Shown here piece by piece: positions 40,736 through 50,452 of a stretch of 64,000 bases of DNA. Positions within the stretch are counted from its first letter, which is position 1; every line of letters starts with the position of its first letter. The notes beneath the pieces were generated by a model, which saw only the letters and a program-made list of their open reading frames with translations, was not told where the DNA came from and ran no database searches. The position numbers and the translations under genes were made by a program. Origin of the DNA: Variovorax sp. TBS-050B (GTDB taxonomy: Bacteria > Pseudomonadota > Gammaproteobacteria > Burkholderiales > Burkholderiaceae_C); contig NZ_JARXYR010000002.1 in NCBI RefSeq assembly GCF_029893635.1, positions 4,439,001 to 4,503,000 of the forward strand. Direction: 5' to 3'.

Positions 40736-40770
40736 AAAAAAAATCCCGCCTCTCGGCGGGATTTTTCTTT
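40736..40770. terminator. Bidirectional intrinsic terminator
   Basis: A 10-base stem AAATCCCGCC / GGCGGGATTT with a TCTC loop, flanked by an A run on the left (40736-40743) and TTTTTCTTT on the right. It works for the NlpC/P60 gene on the plus strand and for the aceE-aceF-BPH-lpdA operon on the minus strand. Confidence 0.92.
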
Positions 40771-40775
40771 GCCCG

Positions 40776-42608
40776 TCAGGCCGCCTTCTTCTGCGGCGGC
40801 AGGTCGGTGCAGCTGCCGTGCGCTACTTCCGCCGCCATGCCGATGCTCTCGCCGAGCGTGGGATGCGGATGGATGGTCTTGCCGATGTCGACCTCGTCGG
40901 CGCCCATTTCGATCGCGAGCGCGATCTCGCCGATCATGTCGCCCGCGTGCGTGCCCACGATGCCGCCGCCGAGGATGCGGTGCGTCTCGGCATCGAACAG
41001 CAGCTTGGTGAAGCCTTCGTCGCGGCCGTTGGCGATCGCGCGGCCCGAGGCGTTCCACGGGAACAGGCCCTTCTTGACCTTGACGCCTTCGGCCTTGGCC
41101 TGGTCTTCGGTCAGGCCCACCCAGGCCACTTCGGGGTCGGTGTAGGCCACGCTCGGGATCACGCGGGCATTGAAGGCGGCGCTCGACAGCTCGCGGTCCC
41201 CCTTCTGCTCGCCGGCGATCACCTCGGCCGCCACATGGGCCTCGTGCACCGCCTTGTGCGCCAGCATCGGCTGGCCCACGATGTCGCCGATGGCGAAGAT
41301 GTGCGGCACGTTGGTGCGCATCTGGATGTCGACCGGGATGAAGCCGCGGTCGCTCACCGTCACGCCGGCCTTCTCGGCACCGATCTTCTTGCCGTTGGGG
41401 CTGCGGCCCACGGCCTGCAGCACCAGGTCGTAGACCTGCGGCTCCTTGGGCGCGTTCTCGCCCTCGAAGCTGACCTTGATGCCGTCCTTCGTGGCCTCGG
41501 CGCCCACGGTCTTGGTCTTGAGCATGATGTTGTCGAAACGCGGCGCGTTCATCTTCTGCCAGACCTTGACGAGGTCGCGGTCGGCGCCCTGCATCAGGCC
41601 GTCGAGCATCTCGACCACGTCGAGCCGCGCGCCGAGCGAGGAATACACCGTGCCCATCTCGAGGCCGATGATGCCGCCGCCGAGGATCAGCATGCGCTTG
41701 GGGTCCGTGCCGAGCTCGAGCGCGCCGGTCGAATCGACCACGCGCGGATCCTTCGGCATGAAGGGCAGGCTCACGGCCTGCGAACCCGCGGCGATGATCG
41801 CGTTGCGGAACTTCACCGTCTGCTTCTTGCCCGTGGTGTCCCAGCCCGTGCCCGAGGTTTCCTCCACCTCGATGTGGTACGGATCGACGAAGTTGCCGAC
41901 GCCGCGCAGCACGGTCACCTTGCGCATCTTGGCCATGGCCGCGAGGCCGCCGGTGAGCTTGCCCACCACCTTGTTCTTGTGGCCGAGCAGCTTCGTGCGG
42001 TCGACCGTCGGCGCGCCGAAGCTCACGCCCAGGTCGGCGAAGTGCTTGACCTCGTCCATGACCGCGGCCACGTGCAGCAGCGCCTTCGAGGGGATGCAGC
42101 CCACGTTGAGGCACACGCCGCCGAGCGTGGCATAGCGCTCGATCAGCACCACCTTGAGGCCCAGGTCGGCGGCGCGGAAGGCCGCCGAATAGCCGCCCGG
42201 CCCGGCGCCGAGCACGATCACGTCGCATTCGACGTCGACCTTGCCGCCGTAGCTGGATGCAGCCGGCGCTGCGGCAGGCGCCGGGGCCGGTGCGGCCTTC
42301 GGTGCCGGCGCGGCAGCCGCGGCAGCCGCGGGGGCCGGCGCAGCGGCGGCCGGGGCGGGCGCGGCGGCGCCGTCGACTTCGAGTGTCAGCACCACCGAGC
42401 CTTCCTTGACCTTGTCGCCGACCTTGACGGCCAGGGCCTTCACCACGCCGGCCGCGGACGAGGGAATCTCCATCGACGCCTTGTCCGATTCGACCGTGAT
42501 GAGCGATTGCTCGGCCTTGACCGTATCGCCGACGTTGACGAGCACCTCGATCACCGCGACTTCGTCGAAGTCGCCGATGTCGGGCACCTTGATTTGTTGT
42601 TCGCTCAT
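40776..42608 (-). CDS. lpdA: Dihydrolipoyl dehydrogenase (E3) with N-terminal lipoyl domain, pyruvate dehydrogenase complex
   Basis: A 610-residue fusion. Residues 1-78 form a lipoyl domain with Lys43 in [11 protein letters not shown], an Ala/Pro linker follows (about 79-118), then a full E3: [17 protein letters not shown], redox pair in [16 protein letters not shown] fold [20 protein letters not shown], catalytic His in [12 protein letters not shown]. Lipoyl-bearing E3 proteins are typical of the betaproteobacterial pyruvate complex. Residues 7-51 match the first lipoyl domain of AceF except at one position. Its ATG overlaps the BPH stop (ATGA). Confidence 0.95.
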   Translation of the reverse strand: MSEQQIKVPDIGDFDEVAVIEVLVNVGDTVKAEQSLITVESDKASMEIPSSAAGVVKALAVKVGDKVKEGSVVLTLEVDGAAAPAPAAAAPAPAAAAAAAPAPKAAPAPAPAAAPAASSYGGKVDVECDVIVLGAGPGGYSAAFRAADLGLKVVLIERYATLGGVCLNVGCIPSKALLHVAAVMDEVKHFADLGVSFGAPTVDRTKLLGHKNKVVGKLTGGLAAMAKMRKVTVLRGVGNFVDPYHIEVEETSGTGWDTTGKKQTVKFRNAIIAAGSQAVSLPFMPKDPRVVDSTGALELGTDPKRMLILGGGIIGLEMGTVYSSLGARLDVVEMLDGLMQGADRDLVKVWQKMNAPRFDNIMLKTKTVGAEATKDGIKVSFEGENAPKEPQVYDLVLQAVGRSPNGKKIGAEKAGVTVSDRGFIPVDIQMRTNVPHIFAIGDIVGQPMLAHKAVHEAHVAAEVIAGEQKGDRELSSAAFNARVIPSVAYTDPEVAWVGLTEDQAKAEGVKVKKGLFPWNASGRAIANGRDEGFTKLLFDAETHRILGGGIVGTHAGDMIGEIALAIEMGADEVDIGKTIHPHPTLGESIGMAAEVAHGSCTDLPPQKKAA

Positions 42609-43198
42609 TTGGACACTTTCAGTTTGAGTGTGAGAACGTCGACCGGTGGGGCCGAATTGCGATCGAATTCGCAGGCGGCGGCGATGCCCGCTTCCGCCAC
42701 CTCGCGCGAACTGCGCGACTTGATGTCGTAGGCCGCATGCATGGCGCCGAGCGCGAAGCTGCGCCCCGAGCCGATGGCCCAGAACTGCTTGAACTCGAAC
42801 ACCTCGCGGTAGCTGTAGATGCCGTAGATGCCGCTGGCGTTGGCCATCAGCATCGTGAACTGGCTCGACTCGTAGGGCTCATGGTCGTCTTCCTTGGTCT
42901 GCATGAAGAACGCGTCCTTGAGCACCGGGTGCAGCAGCGTGAAGGTGCGGAAGATCTCGTGCTTGCTGCCGAACAGCAGCGCCTCGCGCGGCTGCGCGGC
43001 CAGCGCATGCTGCAGCACCAGGAAGTGCGCCGCGGCGCCGGCGACCGCGAAGAGGCTCTGCCCGGCCGCATCCTCGATGGTGAAGATCTTCTGGTTCGCC
43101 TCGGCGCGGTGCGAAAGCCGCGTGTCGCCGAAGGTCACCAGCGAGTCGGCCGCCATCGTGACCTGGCCGCCTTTGCGGACGGCCACCACGGTGGTCAT
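42605..43198 (-). CDS. BPH: betaproteobacterial proteasome homologue (HslV-like Ntn hydrolase)
   Basis: A 197-residue proteasome-fold protein. After Met removal Thr1 is N-terminal ([11 protein letters not shown]); Asp17 in AADSL and a Lys near 36 (ANQKIF) fit the catalytic set of HslV/20S beta subunits, and [16 protein letters not shown] matches the conserved GSG-A block. It is longer than HslV (about 175) and keeps [14 protein letters not shown] inserts, which agrees with the BPH family rather than HslV. No hslU ATPase gene is near. It lies between aceF and lpdA of the pyruvate dehydrogenase operon and overlaps lpdA by 4 bases. A 40-codon upstream extension of the frame is not used; the ATG at 43198 restores Thr1. 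The BPH assignment is from memory of the family. Confidence 0.8.
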   Translation of the reverse strand: MTTVVAVRKGGQVTMAADSLVTFGDTRLSHRAEANQKIFTIEDAAGQSLFAVAGAAAHFLVLQHALAAQPREALLFGSKHEIFRTFTLLHPVLKDAFFMQTKEDDHEPYESSQFTMLMANASGIYGIYSYREVFEFKQFWAIGSGRSFALGAMHAAYDIKSRSSREVAEAGIAAACEFDRNSAPPVDVLTLKLKVSK

Positions 43199-43199
43199 G

Positions 43200-43262
43200 A
43201 GGCCTCCCGCCGGGCCGCCCCAGGGAAGCCGTCCCCCCCGGCGGGGAGCACCGCAGGTGCCC
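43200..43262 (-). repeat. Intergenic GC-rich repeat, copy C
   Basis: Read on the minus strand, this aceF-BPH spacer contains GCTTCCCTGGGGCGGCCCG, which differs by one base from a segment of the copy at 60321-60400. It is part of a small dispersed family seen in three gaps of this window. Confidence 0.45.
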
Positions 43263-43268
43263 GGGCGG

Positions 43269-44949
43269 TCATAGCAGGATGCGACGGTAGTCCGCGAGCA
43301 CCTGGCCCAGGTAGGCATTGAAGCGCGCAGCCAGGGCTCCGTCGATGACGCGGTGGTCGTACGACAGCGACAGCGGCAGCGTGAGACGCGGCACGAACTG
43401 CTTGCCGTCCCACACCGGCTTCATCGCGCTCTTCGAGAGGCCGAGGATGGCCACTTCCGGCGCGTTGATGATCGGCGTGAAGTGCGTGCCGCCGATGCCG
43501 CCTAGCGAACTGATCGAGAAGCAGCCGCCCTGCATGTCGGCCGAGCCGAGCTTGCCGTCGCGCGCCTTCTTGGCGAGCTCGCCCATCTCGGCGCTGATCT
43601 GCAGGATGCCCTTCTTGTCGGCATCCTTGAGCACCGGCACCACCAGCCCGTTGGGCGTGTCGGCCGCGAAGCCGATGTGGAAGTACTGCTTGTAGACCAG
43701 CTGGTCGCCGTCGAGGCTGGTGTTGAACTCGGGAAACTTCTTCAGCGCCGCGACCACGGCCTTGATCACGAAGGCCAGCATCGTGACCTTGATGCCGGAC
43801 TTCTCGTTTTCCTTGTTGGTCGAGACGCGGAAGGCCTCGAGTTCGGTGATGTCGGCTTCGTCGTTGTTGGTGACGTGCGGGATCATCACCCAGTTGCGGT
43901 GCAGGTTGGCGCCGCTGAGCTTCTTGATGCGCGAGAGGTCCTTGCGCTCGACCGCGCCGAACTTCGTGAAATCGACCTTCGGCCAGGGAATGAGGCCGAG
44001 CGCCGCGCCATCCGCACCGCCGCCGCCTGCCGGCGCCTTCGCGGCCGAGGCCTTGGTAGTGGCCTGGCCGCTCATCACGGCCTTGGTGAAGTTCTGGATG
44101 TCTTCCTGCGTGATGCGGCCCTTGGGCCCCGAACCCTTCACCTCTTCGAGCGGCACGCCGAGTTCGCGCGCGAACTTGCGCACCGAAGGCGATGCGTGCG
44201 GCAGGTTGCCCTTGGGCGCGGTGGTGGGATCGTGCGGCGCGGCGGCGGCCGGGCTGGCCGCGGGCGTGGCCGCAGCTGCCGGCGCCGCGGGGGCGCTCGC
44301 GCTCGCCGTGGCCGGGGCGGCCGCGGTCGCCTGGGCGGGTGCCGGTGCGGCCGCACCCGCGGCGCCTTCGAGCACCGCGATCAGATCGCCGATGTTGACC
44401 TTGTCGCCGACCTTGACCTTGAGCTCCTTGAGCACGCCGGCCGCCGAGGAGGGAATCTCCATCGAAGCCTTGTCGGACTCCACCGTGATCAGCGACTGCT
44501 CGGGCCGCGATGGTGTCGCCGGGCTTCACGAGCAGCTCGATCACTGCCACGTCCTTGAAATCGCCGATGTCGGGCACCTTGACCTCGACCGGTCCGGCGG
44601 CGACGGGTGCGGCGGCCGGGGCAGGCGCCGCTGCGGCCGGGGCCGGGGCCGGTGCTGCGGCCGCAGGGGCCGGCGCGGGTGCCGGCGCCGGTGCGGCGGC
44701 GCCGGCCGCTGCGTCGGCCTCGAGCACGAGCACCACCGAGCCCTCCTTCACCTTGCTGCCGACCTGGACCTTGATCTCCTTCACGACGCCGGCGCCCGAC
44801 GACGGAATCTCCATCGACGCCTTGTCCGACTCGACCGTGATGAGCGACTGCTCGGCCTTGACCGTGTCGCCCACCTTCACCAGCACCTCGATCACCGCGA
44901 CCTCATCGAAATCGCCGATGTCCGGCACCTTGACTTCCACTGCTGCCAT
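43269..44949 (-). pseudogene. aceF: Pyruvate dehydrogenase E2 (dihydrolipoyllysine acetyltransferase), frame broken by one base
   Basis: The 5' part ([16 protein letters not shown]) carries lipoyl domain 1 (Lys43), an Ala/Pro linker and the start of lipoyl domain 2 up to KPGDTIAA. There a GGG run (44502-44504, plus strand) has one base too many. The frame then continues as nonsense, while the true sequence [17 protein letters not shown] goes on in the next frame through lipoyl domain 2, a peripheral-subunit-binding domain ([15 protein letters not shown]) and the catalytic domain with [13 protein letters not shown]. Removing one base gives a complete 559-residue E2 of normal build. Since PDH E2 is rarely dispensable and the rest is intact, a sequencing or assembly indel is most likely; a real mutation is possible. 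It lies between aceE (42-base gap) and BPH. Confidence 0.9.
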
Positions 44950-44991
44950 GTTGTGTGTCTCCCGCCCCGAAGGCGTTCGTGGTGGTTGTTG

Positions 44992-47706
44992 TTACGCGTA
45001 GAGCGGGTTGATCTTGTCGACGTTGATGCCGTACTTCTTGATCGCCTCGGCGACCTTCGCCACCGGCACGGTGCCGTCCTCGGAGAGCGCCTTGAGCGCC
45101 GCCAGCACGATGTAGTGGCGGTTGACCTCGAAGTGCTCGCGCAGCTTGCTGCGGAAATCGCTGCGGCCGAAGCCGTCGGTGCCGAGCACCTTGTAGGTGC
45201 GGCCCTTCGGGATGAACGGACGGATCTGCTCGGCGTAGGCCTTCATGTAGTCGGTCGACGCGACGACCGGGCCGGTGGTGCCCGAGAGCTGCTCGGTCAC
45301 GAAGGGCACGCGCGGCGTCTCGCTCGGATGCAGCAGGTTCCAGCGGTCGGCGTCCTGGCCGTCGCGCGTCAGCTCATTGAAGCTCGGGCAGCTCCAGACC
45401 GAAGCCGAGACGCCCCAGTCCTTCTCGAGCAGTTCCTGCGCGAAGAAGCTCTCGCGCAGGATCGAGCCGCTGCCCAGCAATTGCACGGTCGGCGCCTTCG
45501 CCTTGAGTGCGGGGCCCTGCTTCGACAGGTACATGCCCTTGATGATCTGCTCCTCGGTGCCGGGCTGCAGGCCGGGCATCGGGTAGTTCTCGTTGAGCAG
45601 CGTGAGGTAATAGAACACGTTGTCCTGGCGCTCGACCATGCGCTTCAGGCCGTGGTGCAGGATCACGCCCACTTCGTGCGAGAAGGTGGGGTCGTAGCTC
45701 ACGCAGTTGGGAATGGTGTTCGCGAGGATGTGGCTGTGGCCGTCCTCGTGCTGCAGGCCTTCGCCGTTGAGCGTGGTGCGCCCCGAGGTGCCGCCGAGCA
45801 GGAAGCCGCGCGCCTGCATGTCGCCCGCCGCCCAGGCTAGGTCGCCGATGCGCTGGAAGCCGAACATCGAGTAGTACACGTAGAACGGCACCATGATGCG
45901 GTTGTTCGTGCTGTACGAGGTGGCGGCCGCGATCCAGCTCGACATGCCGCCGGCTTCGTTGATGCCTTCCTGCAGGATCTGGCCGGCCTTGTCTTCCTTG
46001 TAGTACATGACCTGGTCCTTGTCGACCGGGGTGTACTGCTGGCCATGCGGGTTGTAGATGCCGATCTGGCGGAACAGGCCTTCCATGCCGAAGGTGCGGG
46101 CTTCGTCCACCAGGATCGGCACCACGCGGGGGCCGAGCGCCTTGTCGCGCAGCAGCTGCGTGAGGAAGCGCACGTAGGCCTGGGTGGTGGAGATCTCGCG
46201 GCCCTCGGCCGTGGGCTCGATCACCGCCTTGAAGGTCTCGAGCGAGGGCACGGTGAAGCTCTCGTCGGCCTTGGTGCGGCGGTGCGGCAGGTAGCCGCCG
46301 AGGGCCTTGCGGCGCTCGTGCAGGTACTTCATCTCGGGCGTGTCGTCGGCCGGCTTGTAGAACGGCAGGTCGGCGATCTGGCTGTCCGGGATCGGGATGT
46401 TGAAGCGGTCGCGGAAGGCCTTGATGTCGTCGTCGTTGAGCTTCTTGGTCTGGTGGACCGTGTTCTTGCCCTCGCCGATCTTGCCCATGCCGAAGCCCTT
46501 GACGGTCTTGACGAGCAGCACCGTCGGCTGGCCCTTGTGGTTCTGCGCCGCATGGAAGGCGGCGTACACCTTCTGCGAGTCGTGGCCGCCGCGCTGCAGG
46601 TTCCAGACCTCGTCGTCGGTCATGTGCTCGACCATCTTGAGCGTGCGCGGATCGCGGCCGAAGAAGTTCTTGCGGACGTAGGCGCCGTCGTTGGCCTTGA
46701 AGGCCTGGTAGTCGCCGTCGTTGCACTCCATCATGATCTTGCGCAGCGCGCCGTCGTGGTCCTTTTCGAGCAGGGCGTCCCAGCCCTTGCCCCAGATCAG
46801 CTTGATGACGTTCCAGTTCGCGCCGCGGAACTCGCCTTCGAGCTCCTGGATGATCTTGCCGTTGCCGCGCACCGGACCGTCGAGGCGCTGCAGGTTGCAG
46901 TTGATGACGAAGATCAGGTTGTCGAGGTTCTCGCGCGCCGCCAGGCCGATGGCGCCCAGCGATTCGACCTCGTCCATTTCGCCGTCGCCGCAGAACACCC
47001 AGACCTTGCGGTTCTCGGTGTTGGCGATGCCGCGCGCGTGCAGGTACTTGAGGAAGCGCGCCTGGTAGATCGCCATCAGCGGACCCAGGCCCATCGAGAC
47101 GGTGGGGAACTGCCAGAACTCGGGCATCAGCTTCGGATGCGGGTAGCTGGAGAGGCCCTTGCCATCCACTTCCTGGCGGAAGTTGAGCAGCTGCTCTTCG
47201 GAGAGGCGGCCTTCGAGGTAGGCGCGCGCATAGATGCCGGGCGAGACGTGGCCCTGGATGTAGAGCAGGTCGCCGCCGTGGCCTTCGCTCTCGGCGTGCC
47301 AGAAGTGGTTGAAGCCCGCACCGAACATGCTGGCCAGCGAGGCGAAGGAGCCGATGTGGCCCCCGAGGTCGCCGCCTTCGGCCGGGTGGTGGCGGTTGGC
47401 CTTGACCACCATCGCCATCGCGTTCCAGCGCATGTAGGCGCGCAGACGCTGCTCGATCTCGAGGTTGCCGGGGCTGCGGGCCTCCTGCGAGGGCTCGATC
47501 GTGTTGACGTAGCCCGTATTGGCCGAGAACGGCATGTCGACGGTGTTCTGCCGTGCGTGCTCGAGGAGCTGCTCCAGCAGGAAATGAGCCCGCTCAGGCC
47601 CCTCGCTCTGAATCACGGAGGACAGAGCATCCATCCATTCACGGGTCTCCTGGCTGTCCGCGTCGTTCGCGGCGGAACCGAAGAGGTTCTCGGGATTTGC
47701 CGACAT
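44992..47706 (-). CDS. aceE: Pyruvate dehydrogenase E1 component (homodimeric type)
   Basis: A 904-residue ThDP enzyme starting MSANPENLFGSAANDAD, with a strong AAAGGAGA ribosome site 7 bases upstream of the ATG at 47706. Diagnostic regions: GGDLGGHIGSFASLASMFGAGFNHFW, YIQGHVSPGIYARAYLEGRL, the ThDP motif FCGDGEMDEVESLGAIGLAARENLDNLIFVINCN (GDG...NCN), and WSCPSFNELTRDGQ. It is the first gene of aceE-aceF-BPH-lpdA and diverges from a two-component pair. Confidence 0.97.
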   Translation of the reverse strand: MSANPENLFGSAANDADSQETREWMDALSSVIQSEGPERAHFLLEQLLEHARQNTVDMPFSANTGYVNTIEPSQEARSPGNLEIEQRLRAYMRWNAMAMVVKANRHHPAEGGDLGGHIGSFASLASMFGAGFNHFWHAESEGHGGDLLYIQGHVSPGIYARAYLEGRLSEEQLLNFRQEVDGKGLSSYPHPKLMPEFWQFPTVSMGLGPLMAIYQARFLKYLHARGIANTENRKVWVFCGDGEMDEVESLGAIGLAARENLDNLIFVINCNLQRLDGPVRGNGKIIQELEGEFRGANWNVIKLIWGKGWDALLEKDHDGALRKIMMECNDGDYQAFKANDGAYVRKNFFGRDPRTLKMVEHMTDDEVWNLQRGGHDSQKVYAAFHAAQNHKGQPTVLLVKTVKGFGMGKIGEGKNTVHQTKKLNDDDIKAFRDRFNIPIPDSQIADLPFYKPADDTPEMKYLHERRKALGGYLPHRRTKADESFTVPSLETFKAVIEPTAEGREISTTQAYVRFLTQLLRDKALGPRVVPILVDEARTFGMEGLFRQIGIYNPHGQQYTPVDKDQVMYYKEDKAGQILQEGINEAGGMSSWIAAATSYSTNNRIMVPFYVYYSMFGFQRIGDLAWAAGDMQARGFLLGGTSGRTTLNGEGLQHEDGHSHILANTIPNCVSYDPTFSHEVGVILHHGLKRMVERQDNVFYYLTLLNENYPMPGLQPGTEEQIIKGMYLSKQGPALKAKAPTVQLLGSGSILRESFFAQELLEKDWGVSASVWSCPSFNELTRDGQDADRWNLLHPSETPRVPFVTEQLSGTTGPVVASTDYMKAYAEQIRPFIPKGRTYKVLGTDGFGRSDFRSKLREHFEVNRHYIVLAALKALSEDGTVPVAKVAEAIKKYGINVDKINPLYA

Positions 47707-47770
47707 GCTTGTCTCTCCTTTAGGGCTGTGGCTGTAATTTAAGTGCGCCGGGGCGTTGAACGCGGCGGAG

Positions 47771-47792
47771 TTTCTCATAGAAATACTTCTAT
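47771..47792. promoter_or_regulatory. Candidate operator between aceE and the histidine kinase gene
   Basis: Two overlapping perfect palindromes, TTTCT-CAT-AGAAA (47771-47783) and ATAGAA-ATAC-TTCTAT (47777-47792), stand out in an AT-rich island. The heptamer TTTCTCA recurs at 47812-47818, 41 bases away (about four helical turns). The island lies 65-86 bases upstream of the aceE ATG and about 120 bases from the kinase ATG, a good place for a shared regulator site. Confidence 0.45.
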
Positions 47793-47911
47793 TCCAAATC
47801 GTGCATGGCGATTTCTCAATGTGATATTTCCGGGCAGGGCCGACCGCGCCGTCATCAATGTCACCAATCTTTTCCGCCGTGATGGCAAAGGGCTTCACCT
47901 AAACTCGAAAG

Positions 47912-50452
47912 ATGCCCTTTTCCTCCCCGCTGGCGGCCGCCCGCAGCGCCGTGAACGTGTCCGTCCTCTCCTGGTGGCGGCGCTGGTGGCGCCGGCAGAC
48001 GCCGGTGCTGCAGGACGCCGTCGCCATGCTCGCGCCGATCGCGGCGGTGCTGCTGTTTCTCGCGGCCATCGTCTCCGCCTTCTGGTACCTGCGCACTGAG
48101 GAGGTCGAACGCGAGCAGGAGTCGGTGCGGCGCGACGTCGAATACGCCCAGCAGCGCATGCGCCTGCGCCTGCTCGAGCGGCAGGAGCAGTTGATGCGCC
48201 TCGCGCGCGACGCGTCCAACCGCGAGATCGACCCGGTCGAGTTCGCGAGCCGCGCGGAGTCGCTGGTGAGCCAGTTTCCCGAATTGCAGACGGTCACCTG
48301 GATCGACGACCGGCGCCGCTTCAAGGCCGGCTATTCGGCACCGAGCGTGCACCCGGCGCAGCAGCACCTGATCGGCGACGTGCTGCGCCCCGGCGAGATC
48401 GAGAGCAACTACGCCCTGGCGCGCGAGCTGCGCCAGCCGGTGTTCTCGCAGCCGATGGCGGGTGGCGATCCGACAGCGATGCTTCAGCTGCACATCCCGC
48501 TCTTCGACCAGGGCCTGTTCGCGGGCGTGGTGCTCGGCGAGTTCTCCGTCGACGGGCTGCTGCGCTACGGCATGCCCTCGGAAGTGCAGGCGCGCTATGC
48601 CGTCTCGCTGCTCGATGCCAAGGGCAGCGTGCTCGCCGGCAACACCGCCAACCTGCGCGAAGGCGGCACGCGGCTGCTGCCCTGGCCCGAGCGGACCAAC
48701 GAATACGAGGTGCCGGTCTCGCCGGTCGGCAATGCGCTGGTGCTGCGGGCGCAGGCGTACCGCACCTCGCAGGGCGTGGTGGGCAACGGCTTGTTCTGGC
48801 TGGTCTGCGCGCTCAGCGTGCTCACGAGCTGGATGCTGATCGGCACCTGGCGCCATACGCGCCGGCGCCAGCAGGCGCAGCAGCGGCTGGTCGCCGAGAC
48901 CAACTTCCGCCGCGCGATGGAGAACTCCATGCTCACCGGCATGCGCGTGCTCGACCTGCAGGGACGCATCACCTACGTGAACGCCGCCTTCTGCGCGATG
49001 ACGGGCTGGAGCGAGGCCGAGCTGGTGGGCCAGTCGCCGCCCTTCCCCTACTGGCTCGAATCCGACCGCGAAGTGATGAACGAGCGGCTGGAGGAAGAGC
49101 TGCACGGGCGCGCGCTCCCGGGCGGCTTCCAGGTGCGGGTGAAGCGCAAGAACGGCACGGTGTTCAACGCCCGGCTCTACGTCTCGCCGCTGATCGACGC
49201 GAAGGGCCACCAGACCGGCTGGATGACCTCGATGACCGACATCACCGAGCCCACGCGCATCCGCGAGCAGCTCTCGGCCTCGTACGAACGCTTCACCACG
49301 GTGCTCGAGGCGCTCGACGCGGCGGTGTCGGTGGCGCCGATCGGCAGCGAGGAGCTGCTGTTCGCGAACAAGCTGTACCGGCTCTGGTTCGGCTCCGACA
49401 CGGTGGGCCACCTCGGCATGGTGGCGCAGGCCGGCGTGCCCGCGTCGAACGCGCACGACGAAGGGCTCGACGACGTCGATCCCTACGCCGGCCTGCCGAT
49501 CGACACGCTGACCGCGGCACAGACCGCCAACAACGAGATCTTCGTGCCGCACCTCGGCAAGTGGCTCGAGGTGCGCTCGCGCTACCTGACCTGGGTCGAC
49601 GGGCGGCTCGCGCAGCTCGTGATCGCGACCGACATCACGCCGCGCCGCGACGCCGAGGAGCAGGCCGCCGCGCAGGCCGACCGCGCGCAGGCCGCGAGCC
49701 GGCTCATCACGATGGGCGAAATGGCGTCGAGCGTGGCGCACGAGCTCAACCAGCCGCTCACGGCCATCACCAACTACTGCAACGGCATGATGTCGCGGCT
49801 CAAGGGCCAGGCGATCGACACGGAGGCCCTGCTCGCGGCGCTCGAGAAGACCTCCAAGCAGGCGCAGCGCGCCGGCCAGATCATCCAGCGCATCCGCTCC
49901 TTCGTGAAGCGCAGCGAGCCCAACCGCACCGCGGCCGATGTCTCGACCATGGTCAGCGAAGCGGTGGAGCTGGCGGGCATCGAATTGCGGCGCCGCAACG
50001 TGCGGCTCAACCACTACGTGGCCGCGCGGCTGCCCGTGGTGCAGGTGGACCCGATCCTGATCGAGCAGGTGCTGGTCAACCTGCTGAAGAATGCCGCCGA
50101 GGCGATCGACATCGCCGAGCGCCCCCTCGCGCGGCGCAGCGTCGAGCTGCGCGTGCTGCCCAAGGTGATCGAAGGCCACAACGCCATCGAGTTCTCGGTG
50201 CAGGACACCGGCAAGGGCCTTGCGCCCGAAGTGATGGACCGGCTCTACGAAGCCTTCTTCTCGACCAAGCCCGAAGGCATGGGCATCGGGCTCAATCTCT
50301 GCCGCACCATCGTCGAGTCGCACCGCGGCCGGATGCAGGCGGAGAACATCTACAATGGCCCGGATGTGATCGGATGCCGTTTTTCCTTCTGGATTCCGGT
50401 GTTGGACGCTACCAGTTCGGTAGCAAGCGACGAGGCAAAGGTACCTGCATGA
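47912..50452 (+). CDS. Membrane PAS-domain sensor histidine kinase
   Basis: An 846-residue kinase. Membrane helix 1 is near residues 38-60 (LAPIAAVLLFLAAIVSAFWYL) and helix 2 near 290-308 (LFWLVCALSVLTSWMLIG), enclosing a periplasmic sensor domain of about 230 residues. A PAS domain follows (ENSMLTGMRVLDLQGRITYV, then GWMTSMTDITEPTR), then a second PAS-like region, a HisKA helix with H610 in SSVAHELNQPL, and HATPase motifs N-box LLKNAAEAI, G1 DTGKGLAP and G2 GMGIGLNLC. The layout resembles DctB/FixL-type kinases. It overlaps the response regulator gene (ATGA). The signal is unknown; a link to pyruvate metabolism is inferred from position. Confidence 0.88.
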   Translation: MPFSSPLAAARSAVNVSVLSWWRRWWRRQTPVLQDAVAMLAPIAAVLLFLAAIVSAFWYLRTEEVEREQESVRRDVEYAQQRMRLRLLERQEQLMRLARDASNREIDPVEFASRAESLVSQFPELQTVTWIDDRRRFKAGYSAPSVHPAQQHLIGDVLRPGEIESNYALARELRQPVFSQPMAGGDPTAMLQLHIPLFDQGLFAGVVLGEFSVDGLLRYGMPSEVQARYAVSLLDAKGSVLAGNTANLREGGTRLLPWPERTNEYEVPVSPVGNALVLRAQAYRTSQGVVGNGLFWLVCALSVLTSWMLIGTWRHTRRRQQAQQRLVAETNFRRAMENSMLTGMRVLDLQGRITYVNAAFCAMTGWSEAELVGQSPPFPYWLESDREVMNERLEEELHGRALPGGFQVRVKRKNGTVFNARLYVSPLIDAKGHQTGWMTSMTDITEPTRIREQLSASYERFTTVLEALDAAVSVAPIGSEELLFANKLYRLWFGSDTVGHLGMVAQAGVPASNAHDEGLDDVDPYAGLPIDTLTAAQTANNEIFVPHLGKWLEVRSRYLTWVDGRLAQLVIATDITPRRDAEEQAAAQADRAQAASRLITMGEMASSVAHELNQPLTAITNYCNGMMSRLKGQAIDTEALLAALEKTSKQAQRAGQIIQRIRSFVKRSEPNRTAADVSTMVSEAVELAGIELRRRNVRLNHYVAARLPVVQVDPILIEQVLVNLLKNAAEAIDIAERPLARRSVELRVLPKVIEGHNAIEFSVQDTGKGLAPEVMDRLYEAFFSTKPEGMGIGLNLCRTIVESHRGRMQAENIYNGPDVIGCRFSFWIPVLDATSSVASDEAKVPA

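Noticed and set aside
43269..44483. A separate, single-lipoyl E2 gene starting at 44483
   Set aside because: The start lies in the middle of a lipoyl domain (VESDKAS) and has no ribosome site; it is the 3' part of aceF.
44490..44520. Programmed ribosomal frameshift in aceF
   Set aside because: There is no slippery heptamer, stimulatory stem or internal Shine-Dalgarno that I can see, and E2 is not known for recoding. An indel is simpler.
44580..44720. Tandem DNA repeats in the lipoyl-linker regions
   Set aside because: These are Ala/Pro-coding linkers (GCC/CCG-rich) of E2/E3 proteins, not mobile or regulatory repeats.
43195..44949. A single 584-residue frame starting as AceF
   Set aside because: Only its first ~150 residues are AceF; the rest is an out-of-frame reading after the one-base break near 44503.
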